In this document: piece after piece, positions 15,678-25,200 of the stretch
How the letters are laid out: every line of letters starts with the position of its first letter
Numbering within the stretch: the first letter of the stretch is position 1
Assembly (NCBI GenBank): GCA_964397995.1
Contig: CAYNLG010000041.1
Span: 1-33,319, forward strand
Direction of reading: 5' to 3'
Origin: CAYNLG01 sp964397995
GTDB taxonomy: Bacteria > Planctomycetota > Phycisphaerae > FEN-1346
DNA: 33,319 nt
Translations under genes and position numbers: made by a program
The notes under the pieces: model-generated
Seen by the model: the letters and a program-made list of their open reading frames with translations, nothing else
The model's database searches: none
Told to the model about the DNA's origin: nothing

Positions 15678-17156
15678 CTACTCCAAGTCCACCGCCTTCT
15701 CGAGGGCCGCGTCCAATCGGGCCAAGCACTCTTCCTTGCCCAGGACTTCCATCGTCTCGAAGAGCGGGGTGGAGACGCGGCGGCAGGTGACGGCCACGCG
15801 AAGCGGCGTGAAGAGTTCGCCGACCTTCCAGTCCATCGCCTCGGCCAGCGCCCGCATCCGGGCTTCCAGCGGCTCGGCCGCCCACGGCGCCACCCCCGCC
15901 AGTTCCTCCCGCATCCGCTCCAGGGCCACGCGGGTCTCGTCGCCGGTCCGGGCCGGTTTCTTCTTCTTGCCCTTGGTGGGGACGAGCAGGTCCGGCTCGT
16001 AGGGCAGGCGGTCGATGAAGAAGGCGACGCTGTCGGCGAACTGGCTGAGCACCTCGAGCCGCTCCTGGACGAGGGGGACGATGCCCTCCGCCCGGTCTTC
16101 CGGGAACCCCTCGGGTACGAAGCCGCCCGCCTCCAGCCGCGCCCACAAGTCCTCCACGGACAGGCGGCGGATCCACTGGCCGTTCAGCCACCGCAGCTTC
16201 TCGACGTCGAAGACCGGCCCGGTCGTGCCGACACGGTCCCAGGAGAACTCCGCCACGAGTTCCTCCAGCGTGAAGACCTCGCGCTGGTCGGGCATCGAGT
16301 GGCCCAGCAGGCCGAAAAAGTTGACCATCGCCTCGGCCAGATACCCCTCGGCCCGGTACTGGAGGACGTTGGTCGGGTTCTTCCGTTTCGAGAGCTTCGA
16401 CCGGTCGGGATTGCGGATCAGGGCGAGGTGCCGGAAGACAGGCGGCTCCCAGCCGAAGGCCTCGTAGAGCAGGACGTGCTTGGGGGTCGAGACGATCCAC
16501 TCTTCGGCCCGTATGACGTCCGTGATGCCCATCAGGTGGTCGTCGACGACGCACGCCAAGTGGTACGTGGGAAACCCGTCGCTCTTCAGGAGCACTTGGT
16601 CGTCGATGCGGGCGTTCTCGATGACGATGGGGCCGCGAAGCGTGTCCGCGAACCGGGTCTCGCCGTTCAGGGGCACCGCCAGTCGCACGGTATGCGGCTC
16701 GCCGGTGGCCACGCGCCGGGCGGCCTCGTCCGGGCCGAGTCCGCGGCAGGCCCGGTCGTAGCCCGTGGCTTCGCCGGCCTTCTGGCGGACCTCGCGGACT
16801 TCGGCCAGCCGCTCGGACGTGCAGAAGCACGGGTAGGCTTTGCCCCCGGCGACGAGGCGGTCGACGTGCTCGCGGTAGACGCCCAGGCGCTCGCTCTGGC
16901 GATACGGCCCGACCGGGCCGCCCTTCTCGGGGTCCTCGTCGGCCTCGATGCCAAGCCAGGCGAGCGCCTCGCGGAACATGGCCTCGGCGCCTTCGACGAA
17001 GCGGGTCCGGTCGGTGTCCTCGACGCGCAGGAGGAACTGGCCCCCGTTCTGGTGGGCCCAGATGTGGTCGATCATCGCCGTGTACAGGTTGCCCACATGG
17101 GGCTCGCCGGTGGGGCTGGGGGCAATGCGCGTGCGAACGGGTCCGGCGTCGGTCAT
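15678..17156 (-). CDS. gltX: Glutamyl-tRNA synthetase
   Basis: The 492-residue cytoplasmic class I synthetase charges tRNA with glutamate. The HIGH-type motif is in PSPTGEPHVGNLYTA (residues 13-27), the substrate loop in FLLRVEDTDRTRFVEGAE (41-58) and the KMSKS-type motif in DRSKLSKRKNPTN (251-263). The anticodon-binding domain (about 330-492) is helical, with a Lys-rich insertion (PTKGKKKKPART) that is an oddity. Length is normal. The ATG at 17156 is chosen because the conserved core begins eight residues later. It begins 44 bp after the TPR-lipoprotein gene and likely shares that gene's promoter. Whether it also charges tRNA-Gln (non-discriminating) cannot be decided by eye. Confidence 0.96.
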   Translation of the reverse strand: MTDAGPVRTRIAPSPTGEPHVGNLYTAMIDHIWAHQNGGQFLLRVEDTDRTRFVEGAEAMFREALAWLGIEADEDPEKGGPVGPYRQSERLGVYREHVDRLVAGGKAYPCFCTSERLAEVREVRQKAGEATGYDRACRGLGPDEAARRVATGEPHTVRLAVPLNGETRFADTLRGPIVIENARIDDQVLLKSDGFPTYHLACVVDDHLMGITDVIRAEEWIVSTPKHVLLYEAFGWEPPVFRHLALIRNPDRSKLSKRKNPTNVLQYRAEGYLAEAMVNFFGLLGHSMPDQREVFTLEELVAEFSWDRVGTTGPVFDVEKLRWLNGQWIRRLSVEDLWARLEAGGFVPEGFPEDRAEGIVPLVQERLEVLSQFADSVAFFIDRLPYEPDLLVPTKGKKKKPARTGDETRVALERMREELAGVAPWAAEPLEARMRALAEAMDWKVGELFTPLRVAVTCRRVSTPLFETMEVLGKEECLARLDAALEKAVDLE

Positions 17157-17200
17157 GGGTCGGGGCTCCTTGGGGCGGCGGGGCGAGGCCGGGGACGGAT

Positions 17201-18208
17201 TCAACTTGCGCCGGCGGACTGGGGCGGCCGGCCCCAGCGGGCGATGGCGGCCCGCACGTTCGGCTGGTCCGCGTTCGCCTCCAGGCTCCGGTGCCACTGC
17301 TCCACGGCCTGCTGGCGCAGGCGGTCCTGCTGCGGCGACTTGAGGTAGAAGATCATATACACGGCGGCCAGGCTGTTGCGGCACTTCCAGTCGTCCGGGT
17401 TCAGGTCCAGGACTGTCTGGAACTCTTCGATGGCCGCCCCGTACTGCTTCTTCTTCGAGTAGGCGTAGCCGAGGCACCGGTGGACGACCGCCTGGCCGGG
17501 CGCGAGTCGGGCCGCCTCCTTCAGCGCCTCGATAGCCTGATCGATCCGCCCCTGCCGCAGATACGCCATCCCCAGGTTCACCCGCACGGGACCTTGGTTC
17601 TGGTCCAGCGACAGGGCCTTGTGGTAGGCCTGGATGGCCCGGTAGCTCTCGCCCTGGGCGTCGTAGACGGCCCCGAGGTTGGACCAGGCGTAGCCGTGCG
17701 TCGGGTCGAGCTGGATAGCCCTCTCGCCGTGCCGCTGGGCCTTGGCCAAGTTGGTTTGCCGCTTGCTGTCGTCGGGTGCGGCCATGGCGAGGCGGTAGTA
17801 GACGACCCCCAGGTTGATGCGGACCGGGGCGTTCGTGGCGTCCAGGTCGACGGCTCGCTCGTAGGTGGCGGCGGCCTCGTCGTGGTGCTGGACGGCCTGG
17901 TAGGCGCGGCCGAGGCGGTAGTGGTAGGTGAACTCCCGGGGCATGAGCCGGGCGGCCCGCTTGTAGGGCTCGATGGCCTTGTCGTCGCGGCCCTGTTTGC
18001 GGAAGACGTCGCCGACGCCGGCGTAGGCGGCCGCCAGCGAACTGTCGGCCTGGATGGCGGCCTCGAAGTCGGCCAGGGCCGCGTCCAGGTCACCGCGGGC
18101 ATACGCGTCTTGCCCCTCGGTGAAGTGGCGGACGGCCGTCCCGCCGCCGGTCGATGCGCAACCGGCCGCCGCAGCGGCCACCAATGCCAGGATAAGCGAT
18201 CGTCGCAT
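17201..18208 (-). CDS. TPR-repeat lipoprotein
   Basis: The 335-residue product has a lipoprotein signal (LILALVAAAAAGC; lipobox AAGC, Cys17) and then about eight tetratricopeptide repeats. Examples are GDLDAALADFEAAIQADSSL, then EFTYHYRLGRAYQAVQHHDE and NQGPVRVNLGMAYLRQGRID. TPR arrays bind other proteins; the lipid anchor places it on the periplasmic face of a membrane. A partner is not identifiable here. The start at 18208 follows GGCGAGGACC and gives the complete lipobox. gltX follows after 44 bp on the same strand, an odd pairing of envelope and translation genes that probably reflects shared transcription only. A near-consensus promoter lies 39 bp upstream. Confidence 0.9.
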   Translation of the reverse strand: MRRSLILALVAAAAAGCASTGGGTAVRHFTEGQDAYARGDLDAALADFEAAIQADSSLAAAYAGVGDVFRKQGRDDKAIEPYKRAARLMPREFTYHYRLGRAYQAVQHHDEAAATYERAVDLDATNAPVRINLGVVYYRLAMAAPDDSKRQTNLAKAQRHGERAIQLDPTHGYAWSNLGAVYDAQGESYRAIQAYHKALSLDQNQGPVRVNLGMAYLRQGRIDQAIEALKEAARLAPGQAVVHRCLGYAYSKKKQYGAAIEEFQTVLDLNPDDWKCRNSLAAVYMIFYLKSPQQDRLRQQAVEQWHRSLEANADQPNVRAAIARWGRPPQSAGAS

Positions 18209-18246
18209 GAGGTCCTCGCCCTTGCCGGGAGACGCCCGGCCAGCGG

Positions 18247-18276
18247 ATTCTACCCGTCCGGACGAGCGGCTGTCAA
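18247..18276 (-). promoter_or_regulatory. Strong sigma-70-like promoter for TPR-gltX
   Basis: On the minus strand a perfect TTGACA (18276-18271) is followed after 18 bp by TAGAAT (18252-18247). Confidence 0.75.
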
Positions 18277-18341
18277 AGCTTCTATGGAGGCGGCGGCCGT
18301 CGGTGGGGCGCGTGCCGGTGTATGCCCGCAACATTTTCGCG

Positions 18342-18369
18342 TTCACGGCGTTTGGCCTTACGGTACGAT
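18342..18369 (+). promoter_or_regulatory. Possible promoter for the 18418 gene
   Basis: TTCACG (18342-18347) and TACGAT (18364-18369) are 16 bp apart; both boxes are four of six. It is divergent from the TPR-gltX promoter. Confidence 0.3.
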
Positions 18370-18417
18370 AAGGGGTACACGTCGGCCGTCGCCCGGCCAT
18401 GGCTCAGGAGGTGTCCC

Positions 18418-19350
18418 ATGCGCACCGCCGCTCTTGCCCTGTGCATCGTCCTTGCCGTTGCTGCGCACGTCCCGGCCCAAGAGACCGGCCCGTCCACGCC
18501 GGAGGAGCGTCTGGCGGATGCGCGGGCCAAACTGGAGGCCGGTCAGTATGCCGAGGCCGCCCAGCTCGCCGGCGTGCTCGCACGCAGCCGCGACGAGAGC
18601 CTGAAGACCGAGGCCATGACGGTCCAGGCCGAGGCCCTGCGGAAGGGCGGAGACTGGCGCATCGCCTCCAAGACCTACGCCGACTTGGCCAAGCGGTTCG
18701 ACCCCACGTCGCCGGAGGCCGTCCGGTACGAGGCCATCGCCGAAGTGCTGCGCGACGCCCGGGCCGGCCGGTATCCGGGCGTTAAGGATACCTCGACCGA
18801 AGGCGGCGCCGAAGAGGACGACGGACCGACGTTGTCCGATGACGCGTACCTGGAGAAGGCCCTCAAGGCGCTCGCGCCGAAGTGGGCGGCGGCGCTCCAG
18901 CGGCAGGGCGCGGCCCTGCGGTCGGCCAAGACGTCGAAGCAGGTCGTCACGGCCCTGGAGGCCGTCCTGGACGGGTACGCCCGTGTCCGGGTGCTTGATC
19001 CCGAGTACCCGAGAGACGCCGAAGGCGAGGCCGTCGAGACCGCGGCCGCCCAGATGGATCGCATCGGGACCCAGATCATTCCGAAGATCCGCGACGACCT
19101 CGAGGAGATGGAGAAGATCATCCGAACCCGCCAGACGCTGACCAACGCCCAGATCAAGGTCTTGGAGCAGTACCAGGCCCTGTGCCGCGAGTCGTCAGAG
19201 GTCGAGCCCGCGCTGCGGGATGTGGCGGCGAAGTGCAGCGTGGAGGGGGCGCGGCGGAAGCTGAACGACGGGAGCCTCGCGCGGCAGAAGCAGTTCGGGC
19301 GGATGGCCTTCGTCATCACACGCCTGCTGAACCGCCCACGCCTGCGCTGA
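18418..19350 (+). CDS. Uncharacterised exported helical protein
   Basis: The 310-residue product has a signal peptide (MRTAALALCIVLAVAAHVPA, cleavage near residue 21). The rest is predicted mainly helical. An early segment looks TPR-like (LADARAKLEAGQYAEAAQLA and ALRKGGDWRIASKTYADLAK), while the later part (residues 200-310) has long amphipathic helices with IGTQIIPKIRDDLEEMEKII. No known domain beyond weak TPR similarity was recognised. The ATG at 18418 follows CAGGAGG at good spacing. It is divergent from the TPR lipoprotein, with 209 bp between the starts, and may share its envelope role. Confidence 0.75.
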   Translation: MRTAALALCIVLAVAAHVPAQETGPSTPEERLADARAKLEAGQYAEAAQLAGVLARSRDESLKTEAMTVQAEALRKGGDWRIASKTYADLAKRFDPTSPEAVRYEAIAEVLRDARAGRYPGVKDTSTEGGAEEDDGPTLSDDAYLEKALKALAPKWAAALQRQGAALRSAKTSKQVVTALEAVLDGYARVRVLDPEYPRDAEGEAVETAAAQMDRIGTQIIPKIRDDLEEMEKIIRTRQTLTNAQIKVLEQYQALCRESSEVEPALRDVAAKCSVEGARRKLNDGSLARQKQFGRMAFVITRLLNRPRLR

Positions 19351-19406
19351 GGGCCGGGCATCCGGACACGCCCGCGAGCCGTCGAACGCACGGACCTCTT
19401 CGCGGA

Positions 19407-19451
19407 CCGGGCGGGGAACGTCTGCCGGCTGCCGCAGACGTCTTCGCCCGG
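19407..19451 (+). terminator. Very stable hairpin after the 18418 gene
   Basis: CCGGGCGGGG, a bulged A, and ACGTCTGC (19407-19425) pair with GCAGACGT, CTTC and GCCCGG (19434-19451), giving 18 bp with two G-U pairs around an 8-nt loop. No T-run follows, so it is either a U-less terminator or an mRNA 3'-end stabiliser. It lies 56 bp after the stop. Confidence 0.45.
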
Positions 19452-19522
19452 GGCTGACACGGTAGTGCCCGGCGTGGTTTGGGACGCTCTCTGAAACGCG
19501 GTCGTTACGTGTCGTGAAGGTG

Positions 19523-19551
19523 CTGGCATTTTCTTCCAAGCCGTTTAGAAT
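19523..19551 (+). promoter_or_regulatory. Promoter for the 19599 gene
   Basis: CTGGCA (19523-19528) and TAGAAT (19546-19551) are 17 bp apart. A small hairpin, ATGGG with CCCAT, lies at 19563-19581 just before the ribosome site. Confidence 0.5.
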
Positions 19552-19598
19552 CCCCGAGCAGGCATGGGCGGACGGGACCCATCTGAAGAGGGGGCGCT

Positions 19599-21926
19599 AT
19601 GCGGCATGTGGCGTGCTTCGGGTTGGCGGTTGCGGCACTGGCGTGGGGCGAGGCGGCGGACGGTGCCGGGACGGACGTTGCCGAGGTCTTCGCGTCTCTC
19701 TACGGCCGCGACCTTGCCGCCGTGGCGGCCACGGCGGACCCGCACGATGACGTGGCTCTGGCCCGGCGTCTGCTGGAGGCGGCGCCGAGCGCGGCAGCGC
19801 AGAAGCCGTTGGTGGCCCTGATGCTCCACAAGGCGCACGATCTGGCCTTGGCCGACCCGACAGGGTATCCGGCGGCGCTGGAGGCCATGGGGGCGCTGGA
19901 GGCCGCCGTGCCGGAACTGCGCCTCGCCTGCCGCGTCCAGGCCCTGGCCGTCTACCAGCGGATGTACGACGCGGCCCGTGGGGACGCGGCCAGGGCGTCG
20001 GCGGGCGCAACGCTGCTGGCCGCCCTGGAGTGGCTGGCGGACGCGAAAGCCGAGGCGGGGGACCTGGCCGCCGCGTCCGAGTTGATCCGCCGGGCGGTGG
20101 CCGTGGCGTCAGCCGAGGACGCCGGAGCCCGCGACGCCTTGGTGGCCAGACTGGCCGACCTGACGCGGCGCGAGCGCCATGACCGCCGCGCGGCCCTGCT
20201 GTGGCGGCGCCTCGGAGACGACCCGGCGGACACGGTGTCGCGCGAGGCCCTTGTGCGGCTGTACTTGGTGGAGTACGACGCCCCGGGGAGGGCGGCCACG
20301 GTGCTGGACGCGTCGTGCGACGCGGACCTTCGGAAGTACGTACCGGCGGCGGCCAAGGGAGTGGCCGACGCCCCCGAACTGGCGTGCCTGGAACTGGGCG
20401 ACTGGTACCTGACGTTGGCGGACCGGGCGGCGCCGGAGGCGCGGCCGGCGCTGCACCGGCGAGCGATGGCCTACTACCGCCGGTTCCTGGACCTGCATCC
20501 GGCGGCGGACTTGGCGCGGACGCGGGCGACGCTGGCCCTGGCGAAGGCCGAGGCGCAGGCCGGCCCGGCGGCCCCGCCCGCGGCGCCCGTCTGGCCGAGC
20601 GGCCCGGGCTCGGACGTGCCGGCCCCGGTGCCGCCCGCCGACGACCTGCCGTCCCAGCCGCCGTCCACGCCGCCTTCCACGAAACAGCCCCCGGCGAAAC
20701 AGCCCCCGGCCGGACCGCCGCCGCGGACGCCGGCCGAGCCGGCGGTCCCGGCCTGGCCGGGCGATGCGGTTGACCTGCTGGCCTTGATCGAGTTGCCGCG
20801 CGATGAGCTCCGCTCGCACGGGGGTTCGGCGACGACGCGAGACGCCGAGGGACTCACGTTCCGCTCTGACCAGGCGGTGGTGGCGGTGCCGGCCATGCCG
20901 GTGGGCGACTACGAGTTGCTGGCGCGCGTCCGCCTCAAGGACGGGCGGAAGGCGTTCTGCATGCAGTTCCCGGTCGGGCTTGCGGTGACGACGGTGGAGT
21001 TCGTGACTGGCGAGACGGCCATCCGGGACGTGGCTCCGGAGCATGCCGAGGGGGCCGTCTCGCAGGTTCGCCTGAGTGGCAACGACCGGCTCTACCGGGT
21101 CCGCGTCACGGGCCGTTCGCCCGAGACCGTGCGCCTCCAGGCCTGGGCGAACGACCAGCCCCTCTTGGACTGGCGGGGACCGGCGACCGCCCTGACCTGC
21201 CAACGATACCGGTGGGAGGGGCAGCCGGGGGATGGCCGTGTGGCCTTTCGTACGAAAACCGGCCTGGTGCTGATGGCGGCGGGGGTGCGGATACTGGAGG
21301 GCGAGTTGCGTCGGCCGGCGGGGGCCGCCATCCCTCGAGCCCCGCGCGAGTTCCTCGCCGCCTCCGAGGACCTGCTTGCCCTCGTCGAGGTTCCCCGGGA
21401 CGTGTGCACCGGCAGCGTCGAGAAGCGGGACGGGGTTCTCGAGTTCAGGTGGGAGACGGCCATCGTGGCCTTCCCGAGGGTGGTGCGAGGCAACTACGAG
21501 CTGTTCGTGGTGGGGCGGACGCCGAAGCGGTCGATGTTCCTGCTGGTGCCGGTCGGGGACACGCTGGCGGAGATCGAGATCATGAACACCGCCATTGCGC
21601 TGCGGAACGTGCCGGGCGAGTCCGACCGGGGGTTGGAGGTCCAGCATCCCGTCTCGACCGGTGTGGGCATGGCCCTCGGTCACCGCGTCCGCGTGGAAAC
21701 TGAAGGGGAGACGGTGCGCATCCGCGCCTGGACCGGTTACCATCCCATCCTGGACTGGGCGGGGACGCGGTCGGACCTGGGGCCGGTGGGGAAGTACTGG
21801 CGCCAGGCGCCGAAGGACGGGCGCATCGCGATCAAATTCCGCGAGGGCAAATTGTGGATCAATGAGTGCCGCCTGCGCATGCTCGGGGAAGCCGGGCCGA
21901 CGGGGCCGGGGACGGCACTTGAGTAA
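19599..21926 (+). CDS. Exported protein: TPR-like region, Pro-rich linker, duplicated C-terminal domain
   Basis: The 775-residue product has a signal peptide (about 1-23) and an Ala-rich helical TPR-like region (about 24-315). A Pro-rich low-complexity linker follows (about 320-385; QPPSTPPSTKQPPAKQPPAG). Two related domains then start at about residues 388 and 590 (VDLLALIELPRDELRS and EDLLALVEVPRDVCTG). Each copy continues with GDYELLARVRLKDGRK or GNYELFVVGRTPKRSM, then ETVRLQAWANDQPLLDW or ETVRIRAWTGYHPILDW, and ends in GVRILEGELRR or ECRLRMLGE. The domain resembles the lectin-like/DUF1080-type sandwiches common in planctomycetes; that is a suggestion from general pattern only. The linker suggests export to the periplasm or cell surface. 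Ribosome site GAAGAGGGGG supports the ATG at 19599. Confidence 0.82.
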   Translation: MRHVACFGLAVAALAWGEAADGAGTDVAEVFASLYGRDLAAVAATADPHDDVALARRLLEAAPSAAAQKPLVALMLHKAHDLALADPTGYPAALEAMGALEAAVPELRLACRVQALAVYQRMYDAARGDAARASAGATLLAALEWLADAKAEAGDLAAASELIRRAVAVASAEDAGARDALVARLADLTRRERHDRRAALLWRRLGDDPADTVSREALVRLYLVEYDAPGRAATVLDASCDADLRKYVPAAAKGVADAPELACLELGDWYLTLADRAAPEARPALHRRAMAYYRRFLDLHPAADLARTRATLALAKAEAQAGPAAPPAAPVWPSGPGSDVPAPVPPADDLPSQPPSTPPSTKQPPAKQPPAGPPPRTPAEPAVPAWPGDAVDLLALIELPRDELRSHGGSATTRDAEGLTFRSDQAVVAVPAMPVGDYELLARVRLKDGRKAFCMQFPVGLAVTTVEFVTGETAIRDVAPEHAEGAVSQVRLSGNDRLYRVRVTGRSPETVRLQAWANDQPLLDWRGPATALTCQRYRWEGQPGDGRVAFRTKTGLVLMAAGVRILEGELRRPAGAAIPRAPREFLAASEDLLALVEVPRDVCTGSVEKRDGVLEFRWETAIVAFPRVVRGNYELFVVGRTPKRSMFLLVPVGDTLAEIEIMNTAIALRNVPGESDRGLEVQHPVSTGVGMALGHRVRVETEGETVRIRAWTGYHPILDWAGTRSDLGPVGKYWRQAPKDGRIAIKFREGKLWINECRLRMLGEAGPTGPGTALE

Positions 21927-21990
21927 AAGCCACTGTTACGGTCTCTTGTGTGCTCTGGAGGTGGTTGTGCCGGGAACGGTCCTTAGGCGT

Positions 21991-22019
21991 TTGACGAAGC
22001 GGCGTTTATGAGGTAAAGT
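21991..22019 (+). promoter_or_regulatory. Strong promoter of the giant PEP-CTERM gene
   Basis: TTGACG (21991-21996), a 17-bp spacer and TAAAGT (22014-22019). Both boxes match four to five of six consensus bases with ideal spacing. Confidence 0.75.
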
Positions 22020-22047
22020 GTTCGTGAGGGGGACGTGTGCGGCGCAA

Positions 22048-22089
22048 GGCCCGGGGCGGGTCCGCCAGGAGTGCGGGCCGGCCCTTTTT
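22048..22089 (+). terminator. Possible attenuator hairpin in the leader
   Basis: GGCCCG (22048-22053) can pair with CGGGCC (22074-22079); five bases later comes TTTTT (22085-22089). The stem is short and the loop long, so this is weak, but its place mimics the terminator before 10830. Confidence 0.25.
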
Positions 22090-22230
22090 GCTGCGCGGCA
22101 GCGCCGCGGGCCGGGGCGCGAGGTGTGGAGGGAACGGGGTCCGCCCGGCCGAGAGCGGCGGGCGGGCGCCCGCGGCTCAGTGCCGGCCATGGCCGCGGGG
22201 CAGGAATCCGGTCGGGTGGGGGGTCATGCC

Positions 22231-25200
22231 ATGACCTCGACGAAATCGGCGCTAGGGATGCGCCTGGGAAGCGCGCTGGTGCTGCTGACGCTGTGCGGCC
22301 ACGCGGCCGCGCAGTACGACTTCACGTGGACGGGGGCGGCCGGCACGAACGGCTGGGGCGACACGGCCGTGTTCTCGCCCGGTCCGCCTCCGGTCTACAT
22401 CAACAACTGGGGCGTGACCGGCAACCCGCCCCCGCTGCCCGGCGCGACCGACACGGTTTACATCGGGACCGCCAACGTGGTCGGCACGGTGGTGGACCCG
22501 ACGGCCGCACGCCTTGACCTTGGCACGACGGCCTCGCTGTCCCTGGGCAACGGCTACGCGCTCGAACTCTACGGCGACAGCACATTCGACGGCGAGTTGC
22601 GTCTGTCCGACTCCGCCGCAAGCGGCGTGGCCGACCTCCGCGTCCATGCCGACTTGGCGATCGACGGCGTGGGCCGCATCAAGTTCACGACGAACTGCGG
22701 GAACCGGCTGACGAGCATGACCGCGACCGACACGCTGACCATCGGGTCGGACATCGAAGTGGAAACAGAGGCCGGCTGCCAAGGCGAGATCCGGTGCGAG
22801 TTGATTAACAACGGGACCATCGACGCCCGCGACGTCGGCACGATCCGTCTCGGCACATACGACAAGACGAACAACGCCTTGATCTGGGCTCGTACGGGGA
22901 GCACCGTCCGGGTCGACGCCATCACCATCGACAACAAGACCGGCACCTTCACCGTCGACGGTACCAGTACTCTGCACCTGGAGGGTGCGATAATCGACGG
23001 CGGCGCCATCGACGGGTCGGGGTCGGTGGTCGTGGGCGGCAGCACGCGATGGCTGGGCTTGGATGTCGACGGCATCTCCGCCCATGTCGGCAACGGCGAG
23101 TTCATCGCGCTGGTCTCCACGCTGACCAATGATGCCACGCTCCGGCTGGAAGACAGTGGGGCCTCGGGCACCGCCGAACTGCGGATCGACGGCAACGTCG
23201 CGATGGACGGCACCGGCCGCGTCCTTTTCACCACGAATGCGGGCAACCGCCTGACCTCCGTGGCCGCGGCCGACGTCCTGACTTTGGGCGCGGGCCAGAC
23301 GGTGGCCACCGAGGCCGCGTCCTGCCAGGGGGAGATTCGGACGGCCCTGGTCAATTACGGCACGGTGGATGCCGACGGAGGCAAGGTCGAACTGACAACC
23401 GAGAACAAGACGAACCACAGCCTGATGCAGGCCCGCAATGGCGGCACACTGCGGCTCAACGGCATCACGCTGACCAACACAGGCACCGTCCGGGCCGATG
23501 ACACCGCCACGCTGGCGCTCGAGAACGCCACCATTGACGGCGGCCAGATCGATGCCGCCTCGACCGCGACCGTCGCCCTCAACGGAAGCACCTTCCGCGA
23601 TGCCTCGTTCGACGGCGGTGGGGGGGCGGTGTCCGTCGAGAACACCTGCGCGCTCGACGGCGGGACCGCCACCGACTTCACCGCCACGGTGCGCGACAAC
23701 GACACCCTCCGCCTGCATGACGTGGACCCCGCCGACGCGGTCATCCAGTTGGCCGACGGCGGGGCGTCCGGCCATGCCGAACTGCTCATCGACGGCCCGG
23801 CCAGCCTCACCGGCGCGAGCGAGGTCCTCTTCACCACCGGCGCGGGTAACCGGGTGGCCTCAGCGGCGCCCGGCGACATCCTTACGCTTGCCCCCGGCGT
23901 CCGGCTGGCCACGAGTGCCGCAGGCACTCAAGGTGAAGTCCGCGCGGCCATGCTCAACCAGGGCACCGTCGAGGCCGCATTCGGCTCCCTGTACCTGAAC
24001 ACAGAGGATAAGGCGAACAGCGGCCTGATGCGGGCCCGGGACGGCGGCACCCTGTACCTGGACGGCATCACGCTGAACAACGCGGGCGGTTCGCTGAGGG
24101 CCGACGCCGGCAGCCAGGTCGTCCTCCAGAACTGCACGGTCCTTGGGGGCGACTTGGGCGGCGACGGTGATTACACCGTTCAGAGCGGCGTCCAGATTGG
24201 CGGCTTGGACCTCAATGGCGGGACCGTCTACATCGGCAACGCGGATACGCTCACCCTCCTCGGCGACACGCATAGTGACGCCAGCATCCGACTCGTGGAT
24301 GACGGCGCGAGCGGCGAGGCCGTGCTCCGCATCGGCGACTCGCTTACCGTGAGCGGCACGGGAGACATCGTGTGCGGCAGCATCTATAGCAACCGGTTTC
24401 TGGCTGCCGTTCCCGCGTACGTCCTGACCCTTGGGCCGAGCCAGACGCTCCGCACCCAGGGGACGACTTTCGCCACGGGCGATGTCTTCACCAAGCTGAA
24501 CAACCAGGGCGTCGTCGATGCCGATGCCGGAACCCTCACCTTCAAGGGGGAGGATATCACGAATCCAAGCCTGATCCGGGCCCGCAACGGCGGGCGGCTC
24601 CGGTTCGAGAATCTTACCATCCAGAATGCCGGCGGCACGGTCCAGGCCGATGCGGCAAGCGACCTGGTCCTCTTCTACACGACGGTCGTGGGCGGCACCG
24701 TGAGCGGTGCCGTCGACATCGATGACGTCGCGACCTTCGAGGGTGTCCATCTGGATGGGGCGACCGCGACGGTCAGTTGGGGCGAGCGGCTGACCGTCCT
24801 GAACGGCCTCACACTTGACGGCGAGATTCGCTTGGCGGACACGAGCAGCGCGGGCGACGCGGATCTCGTTCTCGGCAGTTCGCTGGCCCCCACCGGCACC
24901 GGCCGGATCGTCTTCGGTACCCAATGCACGAACGAGATCCTGGCCGCCGACCCGAGCCACGTCCTGACCGTGACGCCGACCCAGGCCCTCGTGGCCGAGC
25001 CCGGGGCCTTTGGCCGGATCCAGGCCGGCGTCATCAACCAGGGCCTCATTGACGCCGACGCCGGCACCATTGAACTCCGCACCGAGGACAAGACCAACCA
25101 GGCCCTGGTGCGGGCCCGCAATGGGGGGCACCTCCAGATCACCGGCATCACCGTTGAGAATGCCGGCGGTACGCTCGAGGCCGACGGGACCAGCGACATC

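Larger units (their letters stand above)
21927..22230 (+). other. Non-coding leader region of the giant surface-protein gene
   Basis: After a gene-free 60 bp comes a near-consensus promoter (21991-22019), so about 205 nt are transcribed before the ATG at 22231. The leader is very GC-rich, with one T5 run at 22085-22089 right after possible pairing of GGCCCG (22048) and CGGGCC (22074). The upstream in-frame extension lacks a signal peptide and is rejected as coding. Confidence 0.55.

Noticed and set aside
22252..23775. 507-residue antisense open frame
   Set aside because: Same kind of shadow of the + strand surface gene; no recognisable start context or domain.
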